DNA from: Macrococcus hajekii
Lineage (GTDB): Bacteria > Bacillota > Bacilli > Staphylococcales > Staphylococcaceae
Direction of reading: 5' to 3'
Assembly (NCBI RefSeq): GCF_004359505.1
Contig: NZ_SCWE01000002.1
Coordinates: forward strand, 310,001 to 374,000
DNA: 64,000 bases
Position 1 is the first letter of the stretch, and each line of letters begins with the position of its first letter. Positions 15,057-23,136 of this stretch are shown piece by piece. The notes beneath the pieces were generated by a model. It did no database searches. It saw only the letters and a list, made by a program, of their open reading frames with translations, and was not told where the DNA came from. Made by a program: the position numbers and the translations under genes.

Positions 15057-15425
15057 TTAATCAGGAAATATATCTTCTTTGTCATCATCGGGATACGCTT
15101 CAATCATTTTACTTTGATCTGACACATAACGAACTAACGCACCATCGGGGTCTATATACCATTTTTCTCTATCATAAGGATCAGAATTTTTTGAATCTTT
15201 CACATCAACAGTTAGAGAATTATCACTTTTATCACTAACAACGTCATAATAAATATGCTGATATTCTTCTTTAGGGTATTCTTTTTCCCAAACTATCACT
15301 TCATCTTCAGTAATTTTATAAAAGAAATTTTCTGATGACCATGTTCCTTGCACATCATTTTTTATCCCGCCACATCCACTTAAAAGTAATAAAAACAGTA
15401 AAGAACTTAGTTTTAATGATTTCAT
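15057..15425 (-). CDS. Small lipoprotein of unknown function
   Basis: 122 residues: a lipoprotein signal MKSLKLSSLLFLLLLSGC with lipobox LSGC (Cys18), then an acidic globular part (GTWSSENFFYKITEDEVIVW) of lipocalin-like or DUF-type beta structure, ending DDDKEDIFPD. It should be anchored on the outer face of the membrane. No family recognised. Confidence 0.75.
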   Translation of the reverse strand: MKSLKLSSLLFLLLLSGCGGIKNDVQGTWSSENFFYKITEDEVIVWEKEYPKEEYQHIYYDVVSDKSDNSLTVDVKDSKNSDPYDREKWYIDPDGALVRYVSDQSKMIEAYPDDDKEDIFPD

Positions 15426-15577
15426 AATATTCTCCTATTCAAATAAATAACTAGTTTCTATTAAAAATTCATATTATTCCCTTTAATTTTACAATACTTT
15501 TCAAATTAATCACTCAAAGAATTTTAGATTATAAAATTTACACAACTAAGGTTAAATATTATTAAAAAGACTAAAAA

Positions 15578-15859
15578 TCAAGCTACTCCTTTATCTGTTC
15601 CAAACTTAAAGTATAATGCTATAATAATTATGGCGAAATTAGCATATTCTCCTAGAAGTTCACCCAAAATAAAAAATACGATTATGATTATTAAAGTAGG
15701 TATAACTATCGAAGCACAAAGATAAATAACATCATTCCCGTCTTCACTCCTTGATAACTCTCCCAATAAATTCGGAATAATCCCCGTACAAATTATAAAT
15801 AAGTTTTTATAAATATAGAGCGTGCTAAACAACACTAGAATTATCATTAACTCACTCAT
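15578..15859 (-). CDS. Small membrane protein, unknown
   Basis: About 93 residues with three hydrophobic stretches (MIILVLFSTLYIYKNLFIIC, VIYLCASIVIPTLIIIIVFF, YANFAIIIIALYF). The start is uncertain: TTG 15868, ATG 15859 or ATG 15847; AGAAGG overlaps the first two and is about 12 bases from the third. It lies 22-31 bp behind the esterase gene and may be cotranscribed. No family recognised. Confidence 0.55.
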   Translation of the reverse strand: MSELMIILVLFSTLYIYKNLFIICTGIIPNLLGELSRSEDGNDVIYLCASIVIPTLIIIIVFFILGELLGEYANFAIIIIALYFKFGTDKGVA

Positions 15860-15889
15860 CCTTCTCAAAATGGATTTTATTAAGTTCTT

Positions 15890-16825
15890 TTAATTTGTAT
15901 TTAAAGCCTCATTTAGCGCTCGAATAGAATCTGATACTGCTCTTTTACTTATCTCAGAATCAGGAACCATTGCTTCAAACTCATGATATCCACCTGGATA
16001 TAAATGAAATTCAACGGGTACTCCTGCTTCCGTTAATGCTTTTACATAGTTCATCGTCTCATCTCTAAAAGGATCAAGTGAGCCAACTGTCGTATATGTG
16101 GGTGGTAAATTGCTAAAGTCTGTTTCACGCATTGGTGCAGCATACTTAGGTGTCTCACCTTCAACACCTTTCAGATACATAGACCAGGCGAACTGATTCA
16201 GTTCCTTGCTCCACACTCTTTTATCACTAAATTCATTACTTGAATATGTTGTACAGCTATCATCAATCATTGGGAATAACGGCATCTGAAATTTAATTTT
16301 TGGACCTTTACGATCTCTTGCTAGTAATGATAATGCAGCAGTAAGACCACCGCCAGTACTCCCACCGACTACTGCAAGTCTATCAACATCAATATTAAGT
16401 TGAACTTGATTTTCAACAATCCATTGAAGTGATAGATAACAATCTTCAATTGCTGCAGGATATGGATTCTCTGGAGCTAATCGATAATCCACAGATACTA
16501 CAACACAGTTCACTTCTTTTACATAACGTGCACACTTAGCATCATTACCCTCTACCGAACCAAACATATAACCGCCACCATGAATGAATAACACCACAGG
16601 TAATGTATCTGTCTGATTCACAGGAGCATAGACTTTAAGCCTAGCTTGTATATCCTCCTCATCATGCTTGGCAAAGTATTCTTTCTGAGTAATCGCTTCA
16701 TCAATATAAGGCTTGATTAACAGTTTATTAGCTGTTCGAATTGAAGGAAGCTTTTCTTCTGACAAATCCATGGGTGTCAGATTCTTAAATGTTTCTAGTA
16801 ATTCTTTATGTACTCTACTTTCCAT
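15890..16825 (-). CDS. Alpha/beta hydrolase, hormone-sensitive-lipase-type esterase
   Basis: 311 residues. The oxyanion-hole motif HGGGYMFGS lies near residue 84, the nucleophile elbow GGSTGGG (GxSxG) near 157, the acid in GSLDPFRDE near 252, and the catalytic His in YPGGYHEFE near 282, all in the order of the HSL/GDXG family. Cytosolic carboxylesterase on short acyl esters. The start overlaps the end of the amidotransferase gene by 11 bases, so the two form an operon. Confidence 0.92.
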   Translation of the reverse strand: MESRVHKELLETFKNLTPMDLSEEKLPSIRTANKLLIKPYIDEAITQKEYFAKHDEEDIQARLKVYAPVNQTDTLPVVLFIHGGGYMFGSVEGNDAKCARYVKEVNCVVVSVDYRLAPENPYPAAIEDCYLSLQWIVENQVQLNIDVDRLAVVGGSTGGGLTAALSLLARDRKGPKIKFQMPLFPMIDDSCTTYSSNEFSDKRVWSKELNQFAWSMYLKGVEGETPKYAAPMRETDFSNLPPTYTTVGSLDPFRDETMNYVKALTEAGVPVEFHLYPGGYHEFEAMVPDSEISKRAVSDSIRALNEALNTN

Positions 16826-17486
16826 TTATACGTCCTCCACTTATGTAATTCACCATACTCAGTAATACTTCCTGATTTTCAGTAGGGATATCGTATGTCA
16901 TAATATTTTCCTCTGTATTGTTTAAAACGTTACCTGTTATATATTCACGATCCGCTTCCACCAAATCACTTAACGTCTCTTTTGTCGTTTCCATATGGAA
17001 TTGTAATCCAATCACATTTTCATTATAGATGAAGGCTTGATTCTCACAATACGTTGAACTGTATAGTCTTTTTGCTTTATCAGGTAAAGTGAAGGTATCT
17101 CCATGCCAGTGCAATACATCTAACTGTTGTGGCAGGAATGAGTATTCATTAGTTTGTTTGTTAATAACACCAAATCCTACTTCTTTTCCTTTAGAGTTTG
17201 GATATACTTCTCCACCAAGAACTTCTGCGATTAACTGAGCACCGAGACATATTCCAAGTAAAGGCTTATTATTGTGTATCAAACCTTTAATTAATGCCTT
17301 TTCATGATTAAGCCACGGGATATCATCGTGTACACTCATCGAACCACCTAGCACAATAAGCAGGTCGATATCCTTTTCATCAGGTAAAGTATGATTGTTT
17401 TCATATAACTTAATAACTTTTGCATTCAATGCTTCGAGAATACCTGGATTTTCAAAAGGTACGTGTTGTAGGATGTATGTATTCAT
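16815..17486 (-). CDS. Class I glutamine amidotransferase-like protein
   Basis: 223 residues of a stand-alone GATase1 domain: LGGSMSVHDD, the nucleophile Cys in GICLGAQLIAEVLGG, and His-Glu in LQFHMETT complete the catalytic triad. Such GMP-synthase-like proteins hydrolyse gamma-glutamyl bonds, sometimes in detoxification; no synthetase partner is nearby. First gene of an operon with the HSL-type esterase. RBS AGAGAGGAAC precedes the ATG. Confidence 0.88.
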   Translation of the reverse strand: MNTYILQHVPFENPGILEALNAKVIKLYENNHTLPDEKDIDLLIVLGGSMSVHDDIPWLNHEKALIKGLIHNNKPLLGICLGAQLIAEVLGGEVYPNSKGKEVGFGVINKQTNEYSFLPQQLDVLHWHGDTFTLPDKAKRLYSSTYCENQAFIYNENVIGLQFHMETTKETLSDLVEADREYITGNVLNNTEENIMTYDIPTENQEVLLSMVNYISGGRINGK

Positions 17487-17630
17487 TCAATTGTTCCTCT
17501 CTATTTACAATTAGATTTTATAAGTACTCTTTATATTCGATATCATCATATGCATTCGTCCGATCAAAATTAATTTTCAATAATATTATTTTGATATTAT
17601 TATATTAATAGACTTTCAAAAAAACCATCA

Positions 17631-17663
17631 CTCATGATTACTCTGAGCTTATCGGTTAAGACG
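17631..17663. repeat. SCC att-like sequence (scar)
   Basis: CTCATGATTACTCTGAGC continues into TTATCGGTTAAGACG, matching the tail of the sites at 13711 (TATCGGTTAA) and 1229 (TATCGATTAAGACG, one mismatch). It separates the esterase operon from the Abi_C operon. Read as a degenerate SCC end. Confidence 0.5.
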
Positions 17664-17742
17664 GATGTTAATCTACTTAAAGAAGGATTTCATCTCACTT
17701 CTTAACTCTTCTAGATAAGTGAATTAAAAAAAGAGTAACCAT

Positions 17743-18600
17743 CTATGAAAGCATATACTTACTATCACATTTTTCCACTAACTTTTTCCCTCGCTCAAGA
17801 ATATTTTCATTTGCTTTACCTAGAAATTCATTTATTTCATTAATTGTTTGGGGACGTGTATTCTCCTCATGCTTTGCCCAATAATAGATTGGCTTTTTGG
17901 TATATTCATTTACATAATCGTCTAATAAATAATAATTTATGAAAGGCTCCCAACTTTTTAATGGACTAAGGAATTCATAAAGTGAATGCATAGTCAAATC
18001 CCAATAATCCTCATAAGGACGTGCTCTTCCTGTATTAATCATGTGTGGGATTGCTATAAAATTTCCAATTGTATAAGTTAGTTCAGCGTACTGCTTTAAT
18101 AAATTGTTTTGCTCATGAACTTCTTTAAAAGTATCAAAATTATTAATGAGAAAATCTAGACTTTCTAATGATGGCCAATTTTGTTGTCTACAAGCAATTC
18201 TATTTGCTGAAAATTCAATTTCTCTACCATTTTCATATGTAAGGTTCATTAATCTAGAATAAACATTCCAAAAAGAATTCATCGTATCTCCACGTATTGA
18301 GTTATGCTGTGGAGTTTGCCAACCTAATTCTCGATAAATAAAAAATGCTAATTTATCACATTCTCCTTGATATTCCAGAGGAACATTCTCATTGAAAAGA
18401 TTATCAAATTTACAATTCCCTTTTTTGTACTTAAGAATTTTTAATATAATATTTTCATCTGTTTTAGGCTCATCTTTATTTGTGTAACATGACAAAAAAT
18501 TAAATTTTTCTGGATAATTAAGTTTTAAAAACTTTTTAATGATTGTATTCTCATTTTCCATAATACTCTGCATCCTCGATTTAATTTTTTTTATGATCAT
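17743..18600 (-). CDS. Uncharacterised protein coupled to the Abi_C gene
   Basis: 285 residues, no membrane segment. Landmarks are FSANRIACRQQNWPSLESLD, YTIGNFIAIPHMINTGR and YEDYWDLTMHSLYEFL. This pattern resembles a Firmicute family I know only as a domain of unknown function (possibly DUF6994). Its start overlaps the end of the Abi_C gene by 20 bases, which implies coupled translation and a joint role. In this context a defence-related effector or partner is plausible but unproven. Confidence 0.6.
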   Translation of the reverse strand: MIIKKIKSRMQSIMENENTIIKKFLKLNYPEKFNFLSCYTNKDEPKTDENIILKILKYKKGNCKFDNLFNENVPLEYQGECDKLAFFIYRELGWQTPQHNSIRGDTMNSFWNVYSRLMNLTYENGREIEFSANRIACRQQNWPSLESLDFLINNFDTFKEVHEQNNLLKQYAELTYTIGNFIAIPHMINTGRARPYEDYWDLTMHSLYEFLSPLKSWEPFINYYLLDDYVNEYTKKPIYYWAKHEENTRPQTINEINEFLGKANENILERGKKLVEKCDSKYMLS

Positions 18601-19399
18601 AAGTTGATAACAAAAATTCTGTTATAGCTTTTGCTGCATTAACAGCTAGTATGGCGTGTCTGGTTTCTGGCTTGTAATTCTTTATAGATTTACCGTGAGC
18701 GTCACCGTACTCATTGCGTATTTCATCTAATCCATTAATAACATTGATCATACCGCTTAAGATTGTCTTAAACATCGATTCATTATGACCACCAGGAGAA
18801 AGATTCATAATTTGACTTACTTTTTTGTAAAGATCTCTTAGACCATCATTATTTTTGTATCCCTTACCTTCTGAATCTAAGATATGTTTTAAGCTACTCT
18901 CTACCATTGCTTTTGCTGATGTAATGGCATCTTCAGGATCAGTTTCAGCTTCTTTTTCAATTCTTTCACACTCTTTTAGTATATAATTGAGATCATTTCT
19001 TTTTGCTAATTCCTTGATATTGGTTAAGCTAATTTTAGCTCCCCCACTATTTACAAGACCTAAATCCTTTTCATAATCAAAACCAGTTAATTTAATTATC
19101 TTAATAAGTCTTCTTATTTCTTCGTCATCGTCCCAATCATCAAACTCTATTTGCCATCTCATTAGATAAATTTCAATGACTTTTAAAAACTTTTGAAAAT
19201 CTACATCATTTTCAATATTTAATGTAGAAATGTATTCCCATGCTAAAGATTTTCTCTGTCCACTGTATTTAGGTACAACATTACGATTTCTTGTTATATT
19301 AGCATCAGTAAAAGAATTGTCTATCTCTTCTAATACACTTCTACTAGATAAAATACTTAAAAATTTGTCAATTAATAATTGCCTATTTATATCTGCCAA
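18581..19399 (-). CDS. Abortive-infection family protein (Abi_C domain)
   Basis: 272 residues. The C-terminal ~110 residues match the Abi_C domain (Pfam abortive infection C-terminus): AITSAKAMVESSLKHILD, LRDLYKKVSQIMNLSPGGHN, and RNEYGDAHGKSIKNYKPETR followed by HAILAVNAAKAITEFLL. The N-terminal ~130 residues are acidic and unassigned. The family is tied to phage exclusion in lactococci, mechanism mostly unknown. The only start available is TTG at 19399 directly after GGGAG, since an in-frame stop lies just upstream; the true start is uncertain. The gene begins 29 bp from the att-like repeat at 19428. Confidence 0.8.
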   Translation of the reverse strand: MADINRQLLIDKFLSILSSRSVLEEIDNSFTDANITRNRNVVPKYSGQRKSLAWEYISTLNIENDVDFQKFLKVIEIYLMRWQIEFDDWDDDEEIRRLIKIIKLTGFDYEKDLGLVNSGGAKISLTNIKELAKRNDLNYILKECERIEKEAETDPEDAITSAKAMVESSLKHILDSEGKGYKNNDGLRDLYKKVSQIMNLSPGGHNESMFKTILSGMINVINGLDEIRNEYGDAHGKSIKNYKPETRHAILAVNAAKAITEFLLSTYDHKKN

Positions 19400-19427
19400 C
19401 TCCCATTATTTATTATTATTAACCTAA

Positions 19428-19460
19428 TTACTTATGATATGCCTGGCACCTAGTAATCCT
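19428..19460 (-). repeat. Duplicate of the rlmH 3' end (att site)
   Basis: Minus strand reads AGGATTACTAGGTGCCAGGC then ATATCATAAGTAA. In the rlmH frame this is RITRCQAYHK-stop, against [10 protein letters not shown]-stop in rlmH itself. It lies 76 bp from the genuine rlmH end (19504). Duplicated rlmH ends are the product of SCC-type site-specific insertion. Confidence 0.75.
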
Positions 19461-19474
19461 AAAATAACTTTTTA

Positions 19475-19499
19475 AAGTACATTCAAAATAAATGTACTT
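19475..19499. terminator. Hairpin after rlmH
   Basis: AAGTACATT and AATGTACTT pair perfectly around 7 bases. No strong T-run follows on the minus strand, so termination of rlmH here is uncertain. Confidence 0.4.
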
Positions 19500-19503
19500 A
19501 GTT

Positions 19504-19983
19504 TTATTTATGATACGCCTGCCCTTTCATAATCCTATAACTTCTATAAACCTGCTCCAGCAATATGACTTTCATCATCTGATGCGGGAATGTCATCTTA
19601 CTGAAGGATAGTTTGTAATTAGATCTCGCACTCACGCTGTCATGCAGACCGTTTGAGCCGCCGATGATGAAGGTCAGGTGGCTTTTGCCTGTGTTCATAT
19701 TGTTTTCGATATGTTGCGCGAGTTCGACTGAGTCTAGTTGTTTCCCTTGTATTTCCAGTGTATAGATGTAGCTGTCGTCTTTGATTTTACTTAATATGCG
19801 TTCCGCTTCTTTGTTCTTCGCAATTTCAATGTCTTTGTCACTCATATTATCTGTATCTTTCTCATCCTGCACTTCTATCAGTTCTATCTTCGTATACGCG
19901 CCGAGTCGCTTCACATACTCATCTACGGCTTGCTTCCAGTATTTCTCTTTCAACTTACCCACAGTTATAATTGTAATTTTCAT
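19504..19983 (-). CDS. rlmH: 23S rRNA pseudouridine-1915 N3-methyltransferase
   Basis: 159 residues, the usual RlmH (OrfX) length, SPOUT fold: [20 protein letters not shown], the SAM-knot region [15 protein letters not shown], and the C-terminal [16 protein letters not shown]. The enzyme methylates Psi1915 of 23S rRNA. Its last codons (19504-19521) are the SCC attB core, and inserted DNA keeps the frame intact. The accessory DNA of this window begins directly after the stop. Confidence 0.98.
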   Translation of the reverse strand: MKITIITVGKLKEKYWKQAVDEYVKRLGAYTKIELIEVQDEKDTDNMSDKDIEIAKNKEAERILSKIKDDSYIYTLEIQGKQLDSVELAQHIENNMNTGKSHLTFIIGGSNGLHDSVSARSNYKLSFSKMTFPHQMMKVILLEQVYRSYRIMKGQAYHK

Positions 19984-20016
19984 ATTTATTCATCCTTTTT
20001 GTATGACTTATTCGAG

Positions 20017-20202
20017 TTATCCACATGTTATTAACTTATTAACATTTCACAAGCCCTATTTTATCGCATTTTTCCTTTTTTGACTGTATTTCTTCCATTT
20101 TCTTCTGCATAAACATAAAAAAAGATGCCTTGTTTCCAAGACATCTTATACACTTGTGGATAACTTTTATTCTATCCACAAAGTTATTCATGGTTATCCA
20201 CA
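20017..20202. other. Cluster of four DnaA boxes outside oriC
   Basis: TTATCCACA occurs at 20017-20025, 20155-20163 (inverted) and 20194-20202, with CTATCCACA at 20172-20180. All lie in the 250-bp gap between rlmH and yycJ, about 27 kb from dnaA. It may titrate or reload DnaA; function not established. Confidence 0.6.
20122..20147 (-). terminator. Terminator of the wal operon
   Basis: Minus strand AAGATGTCTTG pairs with CAAGGCATCTT (one mismatch) and is followed by TTTTTTT. Confidence 0.7.
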
Positions 20203-20234
20203 CTATTGTGTGAATTTACTGTAAATCATGTAAA

Positions 20235-21026
20235 CTACAGTTCATAAATCTTTGTTGCTATCTCTTTATCCGTATCATGTAGCATAACATCATTTCTCGT
20301 ATCGATATCATGCGTGTTTAATACTTGCTCTACACTCATACGCGCTAAATCTTTTAAATTATTATCGCGGGATAAGTGGGAGAGATAGATACGTTTTGTT
20401 GAGCCTGTGATGACTTCTCTCATCGCATAAGCTGCATCTTCATTCGATACGTGTCCCATATCGCTTAATATACGTTGCTTCGTCTTCCATGGGTAACGTC
20501 CCATTCTCAGCATATCCACATCGTGATTACTCTCAAATACGAAGCAGTCACTGCCATGTATCATACCTTTCATACGGTCTGATACGTAGCCTGTGTCTGT
20601 GATTAATGTTAACTTCTTATAGTCGTTATGGAAGATATAGAACTGCGGGTCAATCGCATCATGTGAGACGTTGAATGATTCAATATCAAAGCCTGCGATA
20701 CTTTTTGTTTCATACGGATTGAAGATCATCTTCTGGTCCTGCGGGATATTTTTATCCGCACGCTCGATGGCCTTCCATGTGTTCTCGTTGGCGTAGACTG
20801 GCAGTTTATATTTTCTCGCTAGTACGCCGAGTCCTTTTATATGGTCGATATGTTCGTGTGTAACGAGTATACCGTCCAAGTCTTCTATTTTACGGTCTAT
20901 CTGACTGAATAGTTCAGCCATCTTTTTACCTGACAGGCCGACATCAACTAATAATGACCCTTTGTCGCTTTCGACATAGGTCGCATTGCCTGTTGAGCCG
21001 CTTGCCAGTACTGACATTTTGATCAT
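20235..21026 (-). CDS. yycJ: Metallo-beta-lactamase-fold exonuclease YycJ (WalJ)
   Basis: 263 residues. The metal-binding HxHxDH motif is in [13 protein letters not shown] near residue 57; TDTGYVSDR and SNHD supply further ligands. YycJ proteins are 5'-3' exonucleases implicated in mismatch repair and in wal-linked physiology. Last gene of the wal operon, 10 bp behind yycI. Start ATG at 21026 ([19 protein letters not shown]) or the internal Met4. Confidence 0.95.
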   Translation of the reverse strand: MIKMSVLASGSTGNATYVESDKGSLLVDVGLSGKKMAELFSQIDRKIEDLDGILVTHEHIDHIKGLGVLARKYKLPVYANENTWKAIERADKNIPQDQKMIFNPYETKSIAGFDIESFNVSHDAIDPQFYIFHNDYKKLTLITDTGYVSDRMKGMIHGSDCFVFESNHDVDMLRMGRYPWKTKQRILSDMGHVSNEDAAYAMREVITGSTKRIYLSHLSRDNNLKDLARMSVEQVLNTHDIDTRNDVMLHDTDKEIATKIYEL

Positions 21027-21036
21027 GGGTTATCAC

Positions 21037-21816
21037 TCACTTCAATATAGGTTCTTGCGGGTTCAGTGCATCAACATAGAAGGTCTCACGTTTACCATTC
21101 TTATGCAGCACTGCGACTTGCCATGTCGGCTTCAGTACTTGTCCTTCAATATTAGGAACGACAGAGTAGTAACCGAGTCTGATAGCTGTTATTTCATCAC
21201 CTGACTTCAGTTCATTCTGATAGTATAGGATTTCAAGTGCTCGTCGTGCTTCTACGACCTGCTTCTTCTTGTTGTTACTACCAATACCCTCCTGCAGATC
21301 TTCAATATAAGATTGCTCGTAACTATAGGCTTCATTATCCTTATTATAGTTAATGATAATTTTAGCTGTATCGTTGCTGAGAATCGGATATTTATTGAAT
21401 GTTTGTTCGTATATAATTCGTTTATTTTTGCGGTCTAAGCCACTGATGATATATTCTGTTCCTCGGTAAGGTGTACTATCGATAAAGACTTTTAAATCTT
21501 CCATCAACGTATTCGCTTCTATATCAGAAAGTGGCAGATTCGTTGCGATTTTTTCTTTAATGACTGTATTGTCTCGTACGGTATTACTGCCTGTGAATTT
21601 CTTACTGCGTCCTGATAAATAGTTCAGTTTAACGCCTTCTGAATTCGGCAGTTCATCCGGCAGTATAATGTTTTCTTTATCGAATGATAATATTTTCTCA
21701 TCAGCAGTATCAATCTGATTAGACCGTTCTACCTTCTGATAATAAAGGAATCCCAGCCATATATTGATGATCAGGAAGACAAAGATAAAGAGTGAACTTG
21801 CTCGTTTCCAATCCAC
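21037..21816 (-). CDS. yycI: WalRK accessory protein YycI (WalI)
   Basis: 259 residues: an N-terminal membrane anchor (SSLFIFVFLIINIWLGFLYY) and a large extracytoplasmic domain. YycI binds YycH and the WalK sensor; in staphylococci the pair promotes WalK activity. Starts directly after the yycH stop. Confidence 0.93.
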   Translation of the reverse strand: MDWKRASSLFIFVFLIINIWLGFLYYQKVERSNQIDTADEKILSFDKENIILPDELPNSEGVKLNYLSGRSKKFTGSNTVRDNTVIKEKIATNLPLSDIEANTLMEDLKVFIDSTPYRGTEYIISGLDRKNKRIIYEQTFNKYPILSNDTAKIIINYNKDNEAYSYEQSYIEDLQEGIGSNNKKKQVVEARRALEILYYQNELKSGDEITAIRLGYYSVVPNIEGQVLKPTWQVAVLHKNGKRETFYVDALNPQEPILK

Positions 21817-23136
21817 TTATTTCAGCCTCCCCTTATCATACTTCATCCATGTGCCGTCATATTCAACATACCAGTACGGTTCAAATAATAGATTTGCCTG
21901 TATTTCGCTATCTGGTGACTTTGCCATCTCATAACCAATCATCATCTTGTTTACTTTCTCAAGCTGATAGTTTCTAGAAGATGCGATATCAAAACGTACT
22001 TTTTCGGCGCTCGGTAGTTTCTCCACTTCCTGCGTGGAAGGGACAGCGACACTTGTTGACAGCAGACCCCGACGATATTCGTACTCCTCATCTTTACCCC
22101 ACACTACTGAGATGTCCGATAAGCCTTCGCTATTGAAGACTGGTCTGCCGCTTAAGAACATCTGATAATTGATGGTACGGCTGTCATCATCGATATCAAA
22201 TAGACGGTAATCATCTGTGAAACCACCGTGACTACTGATGAACTTAAATGATTTCACCAGAGTATCTCTCGGGGCAGACTTCAGTAGATCTGTTTCAGAT
22301 AGATTGTTGTATTTATAAATGTCATTGGCATCGACTGATACAATCCCTGTATTACTGAAATAAGTCGTGCCTTCCTCGCGATCACGTTGAATGATGTTGT
22401 CCTGATCATCCAGTACAGCATCATTGATATCTTTAACGTCGATGCGGTCTGCAATGAAACGATAGGCTTTGACATCGTCAGCTTGTGCCGGCATATAGAG
22501 CTGCGTCTTATCGCTTGATGTGTGTACATTAGTGACCAGACTCGAATAGTCGGTCATTTTTTCCCGCTGATTTTTAACAAGCTGATTAAAATGATCACTT
22601 TTAGCATCGGTCTCTATTTTCAGCACCTTATCTTTACCAACAAAGTAAAGAGTGATTGTCTCAAAGCTTTCACTGTCTACTAATATACGGTTGAAAGTAT
22701 ATTTATCATTGGATTTATAAGTCATCTCAAGAATATTAGTAATGTACATGGTCTGCGGGATATCCTCAGTAAAATCAAACAAGATATAATCCTTGCCAAT
22801 ATCTTTTGCCTGAAACTTACCGTTATTATCAAGGAGATAGGCTGACAGAATCTTGTTTTCACTTAAATCATTCGTCAGCTCCATGATCAGATTACTATCT
22901 GTCGTGCCTTTCATATCGCCCTCCTTATAGGAGACGAGCTGAAAGGGCATATAAATGTTTTTGATATTATCAACAAATCGTGGGCCAATGGTTGTCTTCT
23001 CTTCTACTAAGTTATCCACGTTAGTCAACTGAGGTTTAAAATTCCAGATTTGATAAGTCAGTATCACACTGCTGCAGACGAGAATGATCAGTATGATGCT
23101 TTTGATAATATTTTTATACATCCCAATCACCGTCAT
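21817..23136 (-). CDS. yycH: WalRK accessory protein YycH (WalH)
   Basis: 439 residues: one N-terminal membrane helix ([20 protein letters not shown]) and an extracellular three-domain body. Partner of YycI in modulating the WalK kinase. Its 5' end overlaps walK by 23 bases, so expression is coupled. Confidence 0.93.
   Translation of the reverse strand: MTVIGMYKNIIKSIILIILVCSSVILTYQIWNFKPQLTNVDNLVEEKTTIGPRFVDNIKNIYMPFQLVSYKEGDMKGTTDSNLIMELTNDLSENKILSAYLLDNNGKFQAKDIGKDYILFDFTEDIPQTMYITNILEMTYKSNDKYTFNRILVDSESFETITLYFVGKDKVLKIETDAKSDHFNQLVKNQREKMTDYSSLVTNVHTSSDKTQLYMPAQADDVKAYRFIADRIDVKDINDAVLDDQDNIIQRDREEGTTYFSNTGIVSVDANDIYKYNNLSETDLLKSAPRDTLVKSFKFISSHGGFTDDYRLFDIDDDSRTINYQMFLSGRPVFNSEGLSDISVVWGKDEEYEYRRGLLSTSVAVPSTQEVEKLPSAEKVRFDIASSRNYQLEKVNKMMIGYEMAKSPDSEIQANLLFEPYWYVEYDGTWMKYDKGRLK

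Noticed and set aside
1-19500. ccrA/ccrB/ccrC or mec genes
   Set aside because: Looked for because of the SCC-like scars. The only recombinase-like proteins are about 180 residues and lack catalytic residues, unlike the large serine recombinases CcrA/B/C.
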